DNA of 64,000 bases, from positions 172,333-236,332 of the forward strand of contig NZ_AUDH01000004.1 in assembly GCF_000425365.1 (NCBI RefSeq), read 5' to 3'. The notes beneath the pieces are model-generated. The model saw only the letters and a program-made list of their open reading frames with translations, searched no databases and was not told where the DNA came from. Position numbers and translations under genes: made by a program. Origin of the DNA: Rubritepida flocculans DSM 14296 (GTDB taxonomy: Bacteria; Pseudomonadota; Alphaproteobacteria; Acetobacterales; Acetobacteraceae). Below, in pieces: positions 18,833 to 28,300 of this stretch; position 1 is the stretch's first letter; each line of letters begins with the position of its first letter.

Positions 18833-20277
18833 GCTACACCATCCAAGGCGAAACCGGCCCCTGGGAGGTCGTGATCGGCCTCGAGGTCCACGCCCAGGTG
18901 CTCTCCAAGGCCAAGCTGTTCAGCGGGGCCGCCACGGCCTTCGGCGCGGAGCCCAACAGCCAGGTCAGCTTCGTGGACGCGGGCTTCCCCGGCATGCTGC
19001 CCGTGATCAACGAGGAGTGCATCGCGCAGGCCGTGCGCACCGGGCTCGGGCTCAACGCCGAGATCCATCTCTGGTCGCGCTTCGACCGCAAGAACTACTT
19101 CTACGCGGACCTGCCGCAGGGCTACCAGATCAGCCAGTACGCCCACCCCATCGTGGGGCGCGGCGCGGTGGAGATCACCCTCGCGGACGGCACGACGAAG
19201 ACCATCGGCATCACGCGCCTGCACCTCGAGCAGGATGCCGGCAAGTCCCTGCACGACCAGCACCCGACGAAATCCTTCATCGACCTCAACCGCAGCGGCG
19301 TGGCGCTCATGGAGATCGTGAGCGAGCCCGACATGCGCAGCCCCGAGGAAGCCGGCGCCTACCTCGCCAAGCTGCGCCAGATCATGCGCTACCTCGGCAC
19401 CTGCGACGGCAACATGGACGAGGGCTCCATGCGCGCCGACGTGAACGTGAGCGTGCGCCGGCCCGGCGAGGGCTACCGCACGCGCTGCGAGGTGAAGAAC
19501 GTCAACAGCGTGAAGTTCGTCATGCAGGCCGTCGAGGCCGAGGCGCGACGCCAGATCGAAGTCTGGGAGTCGGGCGGCACGGTCGAGCAGGAAACCCGCC
19601 TCTTCGACGTGGCGCGCGGCGTGACGCGCTCCATGCGCTCGAAGGAGGACGCGCACGACTACCGCTACTTCCCCGACCCCGACCTGCCGCCGCTGGTTCT
19701 GGAGCAGAGCTGGGTGAACCAGCTCAGGGCCAGCCTGCCCGAACTGCCCGACCAGCGCCGGGCGCGCTACATCGCCATGGGCCTCACGCCCTATGACGCC
19801 CATGTGCTGACCATCGAGCGCGAGACGGCGGCCTTCTTCGAGGAGGTGGCGCGCGGGCGCGACGCCAAGCTCGCCGCCAACTGGGTGACGGGCGAGTATT
19901 TCGCCGCGCTGAACCGCCTCAAGCGCAGCGTCACCGACAGCCCCGTGAGTGCCAAGCATCTGGGCGAGCTGCTCGACCTGATCACCGACGGCACGCTCTC
20001 GGGCAAGCTCGCCAAGGAGGTGTTCGAGGCGATGCTGGAGGCCGACGAGCCGCCCGGCGCCATCGTCGAGAAGCGGGGCCTGAGGCAGGTGACGGATGCG
20101 GGCGCCATCGAGGCGGCGGTGGAGGCGGTGCTGGCCGCCAACGCCGACAAGGTGGCGGAATACCGCGCCGGCAAGGACAAGCTGTTCGGCTTCTTCGTGG
20201 GCCAGACCATGAAGGCCATGGCGGGCAAGGGCAACCCCGCGCTGGTCAACGAGGTGCTGAAGGCGAAGCTCGGCTGA
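18829..20277 (+). CDS. gatB: Asp-tRNA(Asn)/Glu-tRNA(Gln) amidotransferase subunit B
   Basis: A 482-residue subunit that phosphorylates the tRNA-bound Glu or Asp and amidates it. It starts [23 protein letters not shown], shows the GatB signature [16 protein letters not shown] and the [13 protein letters not shown] motif, and ends with a helical YqeY-like tRNA-binding domain (about 330-482). It is the last gene of gatCAB. It converges with the CDP-alcohol phosphatidyltransferase gene with no spare bases between the two stops. Confidence 0.95.
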   Translation: MSYTIQGETGPWEVVIGLEVHAQVLSKAKLFSGAATAFGAEPNSQVSFVDAGFPGMLPVINEECIAQAVRTGLGLNAEIHLWSRFDRKNYFYADLPQGYQISQYAHPIVGRGAVEITLADGTTKTIGITRLHLEQDAGKSLHDQHPTKSFIDLNRSGVALMEIVSEPDMRSPEEAGAYLAKLRQIMRYLGTCDGNMDEGSMRADVNVSVRRPGEGYRTRCEVKNVNSVKFVMQAVEAEARRQIEVWESGGTVEQETRLFDVARGVTRSMRSKEDAHDYRYFPDPDLPPLVLEQSWVNQLRASLPELPDQRRARYIAMGLTPYDAHVLTIERETAAFFEEVARGRDAKLAANWVTGEYFAALNRLKRSVTDSPVSAKHLGELLDLITDGTLSGKLAKEVFEAMLEADEPPGAIVEKRGLRQVTDAGAIEAAVEAVLAANADKVAEYRAGKDKLFGFFVGQTMKAMAGKGNPALVNEVLKAKLG

Positions 20278-20931
20278 TCACTCGCGCCGGGCGCTGTTCA
20301 CGTCCGCGCGCAGGGTGAGCAGGTAGGAGACGATCATCAGCGCCATCCAGGCGAAGCAGAGCAGGTCGAAGATCGCGAAGCCGAACAGCAGAGGCGCCTG
20401 GATGGCGGCATTGCTCATCACGGCCACCGCACCCGCGACGATGACGAGGCCCGCGCGGATTTCCGTGGTGCCGATCGCGCCCACCGAGAGGTCGAACACG
20501 CCGGTGACAGCAAGCCGCGCCAGCGCGAGGTTCGCCAACATGTAGTAGAGGGCGAGCAGGATGAAGGGCACCGGCGCCCAGACGAGGCCCGAGACGGCAT
20601 AGCCGGTGGCGAAGAGGAAGTAGCTCAGCGTGTCCAGCCCGTTGTCGAGCAGGAAGCCCATGGCGGGCCGCTCGATGCCGCGATGCCGTGCGAGCCGCCC
20701 GTCGAGCGAATCCCCGAGCCAGTTCAGGACCAGCCCCAGGCAGGCCAGCAGCAGGAACCCTCGGTGATCGAGCGCGAAGGCGAAGCCGAGCCCGGCGAAC
20801 CCCGCGCCCAGCACGCCCAGCGCCGAGAGCCGGTCGGGCGTCACCCAGGCTGGCAGGCGCGGGGTGAGGGCGTCGAGCACGGCCGCCTCGGGCCCGGCGA
20901 GCAGGCCCTTGTTGCGGCGGATGGTGGTCAT
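20278..20931 (-). CDS. CDP-alcohol phosphatidyltransferase family protein
   Basis: A 217-residue membrane protein with about five to six hydrophobic helices. The family motif DxxDGxxARx(8,9)GxxxDxxxD is intact (GDSLDGRLARHRG through GFLLDNGLD, about residues 72-98), so it should be an active phosphotransferase that moves a phospho-group from a CDP-alcohol to a hydroxyl acceptor, or the reverse. Its start overlaps the oxoamine synthase stop by four bases, tying it to the PKS cluster rather than to general phospholipid synthesis. An attractive but unproven role is head-group attachment to the lipid made by the neighbouring genes. Confidence 0.85.
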   Translation of the reverse strand: MTTIRRNKGLLAGPEAAVLDALTPRLPAWVTPDRLSALGVLGAGFAGLGFAFALDHRGFLLLACLGLVLNWLGDSLDGRLARHRGIERPAMGFLLDNGLDTLSYFLFATGYAVSGLVWAPVPFILLALYYMLANLALARLAVTGVFDLSVGAIGTTEIRAGLVIVAGAVAVMSNAAIQAPLLFGFAIFDLLCFAWMALMIVSYLLTLRADVNSARRE

Positions 20932-22157
20932 CGCCGCGGCAGCACCTCGCCGATGGCGGCCAGCGCCTGGTCCAGCTCCTCTTCCCGGTGGGCGGCGGAG
21001 ATGAAGAAACGCAGCCGCGCCGCCCCCTCGGGTACGCCGGGCTGGACCACGGGAAAGGCCAGCACGCCCCGTGCTTCCAGCGCCTCGGCCGCCTGCAGCG
21101 TGGCCAGATCCGTCCCGATGATGGCGGGCAGGATGGCCACGCCCCAGGCGGTGCCCATCTCTGCCCCGGCGCGGCGCAGCCCCTCGTGGAAGCGGCTGCT
21201 CAACGCCTGCAGCCGCGCCACGCGCTCGGGCTCGCGGCGCATGATCCGCAGCGCGGCGAGGCTCGCGGCCGCCGTCGGCGCGGGCATACCCACGGAATAG
21301 ACGAGGCCGGGAGCGCGGGCGCGCAGGATGTCGATCAGCGCGCGCGAGCCGCAGACATAGCCCCCGCAGCTCACCAGGGCCTTGGAGAGGGTGCCGAACC
21401 AGATGTCCACCCGGGCGGGATCGATCCCCGCATGCTCGTGGCTGCCGCGCCCCGTGTGGCCGAGCGTGCCCAGCGCATGGGCCTCGTCCACCATCAGCCA
21501 GGCGCCGTAGCGCTCCTTGATGCGCAGCAGCGCCTCCAGCGGCGCGCCGTCGCCGTCCATGGAGAACAGGCCCTCGGTGACGATGAGCACATGGCCGTGC
21601 TCGTGCCGGCTGCGCGCCAGCATGCGCTCGAGATGGTCGAGGTCGTTGTGGCGGAAGGCCCGGCGGTGGCAGCGCACGCCGGCCGCGCCCACCACGGCGC
21701 AGTTGTGCATCAGCGCATCGTGCAGGATCAGATCCCCGGGGCCGAGGATCGCCTGGAACAGCGAGGCGGGCGTGGCGTGGCCGCTGACGAAGAGCAGCCC
21801 CGCCTCGGCGGCGTAGGTCTCGGCCAGCGCCGCCTCCAGCGCGGCGTGCACCTCGCGCTCGCCCGAGGTGAGGCGGCTGCCGGAGACGGTGGTGCCGAAG
21901 CGCTCCGCCGCCTCCCGATGGGCGGCCAGCACCTCGGGGTGGCCGTTGAGGCCGAGATAGTCGTAGCTCGTGAAGTTCAGCAGCGCCCGGCCGTCGAGGC
22001 GCGTGTGCGGCCCCGCGCGCCCCTCGTGCCGGCGGTAGTAGGGATCGCGCAGCCCCGCGAGTCGTGTCAGCGCCCGGCCGCGGGTGATCTCGAGATAGGC
22101 GGGATGCTCGGCGAAGGAGGGGCTGGGGCGGGCGGGGGCAAGCTGCGCGGCTCGCAG
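20928..22157 (-). CDS. Alpha-oxoamine synthase family PLP enzyme (SPT/AONS-like), unusual start
   Basis: A PLP enzyme of the group that condenses an acyl thioester with an amino acid and releases CO2. With the frame read from 22157 it has about 409 residues, the normal family length. Motifs: FTSYDYLGLNGHP (N-terminal), the PLP-stacking His in ALMHNC (about 152), DEAHALGTLG (about 224), and the Schiff-base Lys in FGTLSKALVSCGGY (about 259). The first ATG or GTG in frame is the GTG at 21932, but that would cut off the conserved N-terminal 75 residues. No ATG, GTG or TTG lies upstream in the open frame, so the start is placed tentatively at CTG 22155-22157. It follows the PKS gene by about 170 bases and overlaps the next gene. 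Confidence 0.72.
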   Translation of the reverse strand: MRAAQLAPARPSPSFAEHPAYLEITRGRALTRLAGLRDPYYRRHEGRAGPHTRLDGRALLNFTSYDYLGLNGHPEVLAAHREAAERFGTTVSGSRLTSGEREVHAALEAALAETYAAEAGLLFVSGHATPASLFQAILGPGDLILHDALMHNCAVVGAAGVRCHRRAFRHNDLDHLERMLARSRHEHGHVLIVTEGLFSMDGDGAPLEALLRIKERYGAWLMVDEAHALGTLGHTGRGSHEHAGIDPARVDIWFGTLSKALVSCGGYVCGSRALIDILRARAPGLVYSVGMPAPTAAASLAALRIMRREPERVARLQALSSRFHEGLRRAGAEMGTAWGVAILPAIIGTDLATLQAAEALEARGVLAFPVVQPGVPEGAARLRFFISAAHREEELDQALAAIGEVLPRR

Positions 22158-22327
22158 CCGCTCGCGCCGGCGCTCGGCGCCGGTCGGCGGTGTCGGGTGG
22201 GGGCGCCGGGCAGGGGCGCTTCCCCACTGGCGCCCGCATCCGGCCCCGCTCCGCCCTCGATGCCGCCTCTCGCCCTGTCCTCCATCGCGTCCTGGCCTGC
22301 CCTCTGGGTCGCGTGCGATTGCCGGGC

Positions 22328-25300
22328 TCAGGCCTTCCCGGCCCGATCCGCCCCGGGATGGGATGCCAGCATGCGGCTGACCAGTTCCTGAACAGAACGG
22401 CCGCCGCCCAGCGCCAGCATCGGCAACTCGAGGCCTGTGCGCTTTTCCAGCATCAGCCGCAGTTCGAGCGCCATGAGCGAGTCGAGCCCCACATCGATCA
22501 GCGGCCGGTCGGGGTCCACGTCCTCGACGGGCAGGCGCAAGATGCGCGCCACCTCCTCGCGCACCACCTCGGCGAGGCGGCGCTGCGCCTCCTCGCGCGG
22601 GAGCTTCGAGAAGTCGAGCGTCTCCTCGCCGGCGGCGCCCATGCGCTGCGCGCCCGGGCCGAAAACCTGGCCGAAATAGGGCCCGCGCAACGTGGCGAGC
22701 TTGGACGCCGAAGGGGACCAGCGCAGCACCGAATAGCTGCTGATGGCGGGCGCGGCGCGCGGGGCGGCGAGCAGAGCGCCCAGATGCTCCAGCGCCTCGC
22801 GGGCCGGCACGCCCGCCACGCCGGTCGAGGCGCGCAGCCGCTCCCCGAGCCCCTGGGTGCGGGCGATGATCCCCACATCCGAGATCGCGCCCCAGCAGAC
22901 GGCCAGCGCCGGCACGCCCCGCGCACGCAGTTCCAGAACGGCCCCTTCCAGATAGGCGTTGGCCGCCACATAGGCCGCCTGGCCCGGGCTGCCGACCAGC
23001 GTGGTCGTGGAGGAATAGGCCACGAGGTAGTCCAGCCCATGGCCTTCCGTGGCGGCGGCCAGCGCGCGCATGCCGTCCACCTTCGGGGCCAGAACGCTGT
23101 GCAGGCGCTCAGGGGTGAGGCCGATGATCATGCCGTCGTCCAGCACCATGGCGCTGTGGATCACGCCCGCAATGGCGCCATGCTCCTGCCGCCAGCGCGC
23201 GACGGCGGCGATCACCTCCTCGGTGACGGTCACATCGAGCCGCTCGGCCAGGATCCGGCAGCCGCGCGCCTCGGCCGCCTGCACCCGCGCCGCCGCCTCG
23301 GGCGCGATCTCGCCCCGACGCGAGGCGACGATCACGGTGCGCGCCCCCCTTTCGGCCAGCCACAGCGCGGTCGCAAGGCCGAAGCCGCCTGTGCCGCCCA
23401 GCACCACATGCGCCCCCGGCCCGGGGCGGAAGGCGGGCTGGCCCTCGCCGGCCGCGACGCCCTGCGGGGCGGGCCGCACCAGCAGCTTGCCCACATGCCC
23501 CGAGGCCTGCATCAGCCGGAAGGCCTCGGGCGCCGAGGCCCCTTCGAAGATCTGATAGGGGATGGGGTGCAGCGCGCCCGCCTCGAAGGCCTCGATCACC
23601 CGGCGCGCCGCCTCGGCCGCCACATGCGGCGCGTGGCGCAGAAGCTGATCGAGGTCCACCCCGAAATAGGCGAGGTTGCGCACGAAGGGGCGCAGCGGCA
23701 GGCGGGTGTTGTCGAGGAAGTCCCGCTTGCCCAGTTCCACGAACCGGCCGAAGGGCTTGAGCAGCCGCAGCGTCGCGCGCATCGCGTCGCCGGCGACGGA
23801 GTTCAGCGCCACATCCACCCCGCCGGTGGCGGCGCGCACCTCCTCCTCGAGGTTGGGGCTGCGCGAATCCACGGCGATGTCCGCGCCGAGATGGCGCAGC
23901 AGCTCGCGCTTCTCGGCCGTGCCCGCGGCGGCGACCACCCGCGCGCCCTGGAGCTTCGCGATCTGCAGCGCGGCGAGTCCCACGCCCCCAGCGCCGCCAT
24001 GGATCAGCACGGTCTCGCCCGCACGCAGCCGCGCCGTCTCCACCAGCGCATGCCAAGCCGTGACGAAGGCGACCGGGATGGCCGCCGCCGCCTCGGCGGA
24101 CAGCCCGCGCGGGGCCCGGAAGATCTGCCCCTGCGGCACGGTGACGTGCGAGGCGAAGGCGTCGGCGGCGAAGCCCATCACCACATCGCCGGGCGAAAAC
24201 CCCCCCACCTCCGGCCCGAGAGCGCGGATGCGCCCGGCGAACTCGAAGCCGAGCGCGCCGTTGGTCAGCCCCTCGCCCAGGATTTCGTCGTCCAGCACGT
24301 CGAGGCCAAGCATGATGTCGCGAAAGTTGAGGCCGGTCGCGGCGACCTCCACCTCGACCTCGCCCGCCCGGGGCGGCCGCCGCGGCTCGATGCGCCAAGC
24401 CAGCCGGTCGAGCCCGCCGGGCTCGGCGACGAGGCGGGAGCGCTCGCGCCCCGGCTGAGGGGCGCGCAGCGGCGCACCCACGCGCACCGCCCGCGGTACC
24501 GAGAGGCCGCGGCCGCGCACCATCACCTCGCGCTCGGTCAGCGGCCCGGCGAGGCTTCGGCGCAGCGCCTCCTCGATCGCCGCGCCGGGGCAGCCCGGCT
24601 CGGTGCGCAGCAGCACCACGTCGATCTCGGGGAACTCGTTCATCAGCACGCGGCCGAAGGCGGCGGTGGCGTGCGCCACGGCGTCCTCCTCCTCGCAGAC
24701 GACGTAGAGGCGCGGGTTCCCTCCCTGCCGGGCCAGCGCCATGGCCAGGCCGCGCAGGCGCAGGATCCGCCCGGCCAGCGCCTCGCGCACCGGGCTGGGG
24801 CGGGGGAGGTCGAGGTCCACCGCCACGGCTGGCCGGCCGGGGGCTTGGCTGCGCTCGGCCAGCGCGGCGGCGAGAGCGGCGGGTTCGGGGAAACTGCGCA
24901 GCTCCGCCCCGGGCAGCCATTGCGCGAGGCGCTCCATCGCCGCCGCGCGCAGCCCGAACAGCGCGAGACCCTCGCCCCTGCGCGGTGCGGGCGCGCTGGC
25001 GGGCGGCGGCAGCGCCTCCGGCACCAGGGCCAGCAGGCGCGAGCCATCCGGAAGGAGGGCCGGCGCGCAGGCGGGCCGGAGGCCAGCGCCGAGGAGCGCC
25101 GCGTCCGTCTCCTCGGGGAAGGGCCAGGCGCCCACCGGCTCCTCGGGCGTGAGCGAGAGGCGGAACCAGTCGGGTGTGGCGGCGTGCAGCAGGTCAATCG
25201 CCGTGTGGTGCGCCGGCGAGGCCAGCAGAACCGGGCAATCCGTCCGCGCCAGGGCGCGCAGCAGGTCTAGCGCGGAGGGGCTGCCCTCGCCGAGCGGCTG

Positions 25301-28300
25301 GGCGGCGACCGCAAGAATCAGGTCGAGGCTCTGGGATTCCTCCTCGGACGCCGGGTCGCCGATGCCCACGACCTCGCGCGCGCCGAGCCGCGCCAGCGCC
25401 CCCTCCGCCGCCTCCGGCGAGGCGGTGAGCAGGCGCAGGCTGATCCGCCGCGTCCGAGCCAGCGGCAGCAGCCGCGGCAGCAGGCCGGGCAGCGCGCTCT
25501 CCGTGAGCCCGAGCCGAAGCTGCCGCTCGGGGTGGTCGGCGGCGAGGCGCTCCACCACCTGTCGCGCCGCGTCCAGCACCGGGGCGAGAAAGACGGAGTG
25601 CGCCGCCATCGCCTCGGCGAGCGGCGCGCCCTCGGGCGTGGGGAAGCCGGTGGCGAGCAGCCCGGGCAGCGCGCCCAGCATATGCGCGGCGAGGCGCAGA
25701 TCGGCCGGCGCGGCCGGGGCGCGGCGGGCAAGAAGGCGAAGCGCCTCGGCGGGCGAGGGCAGCTCGGACGGCTGGGTGAAGGCGAGCTGCGCCCCGTCAT
25801 GGCGCAGCACCCCGGCCTCCAGCAGCGCGTCGGTCAGCGCCTGCCACGCGGTGCGCGCACCGGGCGGCAGCCGCGCCGGGCCCGAGGGAGAGAAGCGCGG
25901 TCCCGCCACATCGTGCACGGCGCGCGCGGCGGCGGAAAGCGCGAAGGCCGCGAGCGCCTCGCGTTCGGCGGCGTGCTGGTCGGCGGTGGCGCGAGCCAGC
26001 CCGGCCAGCGCCGCGGCGAGGTCGGGCCGCGCCGGCGCCCATTCCTCCTCGCGCACGCGCACCACGCGGTCCTCGGCGCGGGAGGCGGCGTAGGTGACGC
26101 GGCGCATCACCACCCCCTCGGCCCGCGCCACCACCGAGCCCGAGGCCGAGAGCAGATCCACGTCGAACACCCGCGCCCCGCGCGTGCGGCGGATGAGCCG
26201 CGCGACCGCCCGGTGCGCCTTGCGCCCCGGCTCGTACAGCGACAGCCGCGCCACCCGCACCGGCAGCTCGCCCGCCACGATTCCCGGCCCGCGCTCGATG
26301 CCGAGCATCAGCCCATGGAAGGCGGCGTCGAAGGAGACGGGGTCGGTCGCGAAGACATCCTTGAAGGCGCCGAGGTCGGGGCTGCTGGGCGCGATCTCGG
26401 AGACGGTGACGGGGCCGGCGCGGCCGCAGGCCACCACGGCGCGGAAGGCGCCCGAATAGCTCATCCGCGCCGCCTCGGCCGCGGCGTAGACGGCCTCGCG
26501 CCCCTCCCATTCGAGGTTGGGCGGCTCGGGCGGGGCCGGGGGTTGGGCGGAGGGCTCCGGCGAGACGAGGCCCCGGGCGTGCAGCACGAAGCTCTCCGCC
26601 GGCTCGAAGCGCCGGCGCGAGCGCACCTGCACGGCACGTTCGGCCTCATGCCAAGTGACGCTGAGCTCGCGCGGTTCGCCCGGCTCGAGCACCAGCGGGC
26701 GCAGCACGTCGAGCATTTCCACGCGCAGCCGTGCGGTGCCCAGCGCCTCGCGCCCCGCGGCGATCATGATCTCGATGTAGCCGGTGGCGGGGAACACCAC
26801 CTCGCCATCCACCCGGTGCCCGGCCAGGAAAGGCACCATGTCGGCGCCCAGCAGGTGGCGCCATTCCGCACCGCCGGGCGCGATGCGCGCGCCCAGCAGA
26901 GGATGCACCGGCACCTGCTCCACGCCGTAGATGCCATAGGCCTCTTTGGTCGGCTCGATGCGGTAGCGCGCGCGGTTCCAGCGCATGCGCGGCAGCCGGC
27001 GCGGGCCGCGGCGCGGGCTGGGCGCGGGGCGCTCGCGCGGGCCGGGGTCGGCGCCGCGCGCCAGCGCCTCGAGCACGATGCGCCGGATGGGGTCGCTGCC
27101 GGGGGGAGGGGCCTCCTGTGTCAGGCTTGCCAGCACGGCGGCGCGGCGGCCCGCGCCGCGCGCCACCTCGGCGATCGCGCCGCCCAGGATGGGGCGGGGG
27201 CCGATCTCCACCACCACACCGGCCTCGGCCAGCGCCGCCTCCACCGCCGGCTGGAACAGCACGGGCGCCCGCACATTGGACCACCAGTAGGCCGCGTCCA
27301 GCGTCTCGCCCGCCGCCGCCTGGCCGGTCACGGTGGAGAGGAAGGGCGTGTGCGCCGGGCGCGGGGCGATGTCCGAGAGGGCGGCGATCAGCGGCTCGCG
27401 CGCCGGCTCGAGCAGCGCGCTGTGGAAAGGGTATTCGATGTCGAGCTGCACCGCCGCCAGCCGCTCGCGCCGGGCCGCGGCGATCACTGCGGCCACCCCT
27501 TCCTGGGTGCCGGAGATGGTGGTGGAGGCCGGGCCGTTCAGCGCCGCCACCTCCACCTCCCCACCGCCGGCCTCCGCCAGCAGCTCCGCCGCGCGCGCGC
27601 CGTCGCAGGCGAGCACGGCCATGCGGCCGAGGTCGCGCGCGAACTCCTGCTGCGCGCTGCGCCGCACGATCAGGCGCACCGCATCCGCGAGGCTGAGCGC
27701 GCCCGAGGAGCAGGCCGCGGCCACTTCGCCCACGGAATGGCCAAGCACCAGATCGGGCCGCAGCCCCTCCGCCTCCAGCGCCGCCACGAGCGCCATCTGG
27801 GTGGTGAAGATCAGCGGCTGCGCGGCGGTGGTCAGGCGCAGACGCTCGGCGCAGTCCGCAGCTTCCATGGTCTCCAGCGGGCAGGCGCCGCCCTCGGCGC
27901 GCACCATGGCCGCGATCTCGTCGAAGGCGGCGCGGAAGCGGGGGTTGGCCCGGTAGGCGGCGCGGCCCATGCCCGGCCACTGGCTGCCATTGCCGGAGAA
28001 GACGAAGGCGACGCGCGCGCGCGCGGCCGCCGCCTCGCCTTGGATCGCGGCGACCGGCGTGGCGGGGCGGCCGGTGCGGTGGAAGGCCTCCAGCTCCGCT
28101 ACGGCGTCCCCGCGCGCGCCGAGGTCGAGCACCAGGCGATGGCGCAGCCGGTCGCGCGTCGCCTCCGCTTCGGCCGCCAGCGAGCGCGGATCGTGCTCGC
28201 GCAGGGCCTGGGCGTAGTCGCCGGCCAGGGCCTGCAGCGCCTCGCGCGTATGGGCGGAGAGCAGCAGCACATCGCACCCCTCGCCACGCGGGGGGGCGGT

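Noticed and set aside
22067..22285. ATG-initiated 72-codon frame just before the oxoamine synthase (minus strand)
   Set aside because: It is in another frame, its product is Gly/Pro-rich without homology-like features, and it overlaps the conserved N-terminal region of the oxoamine synthase.
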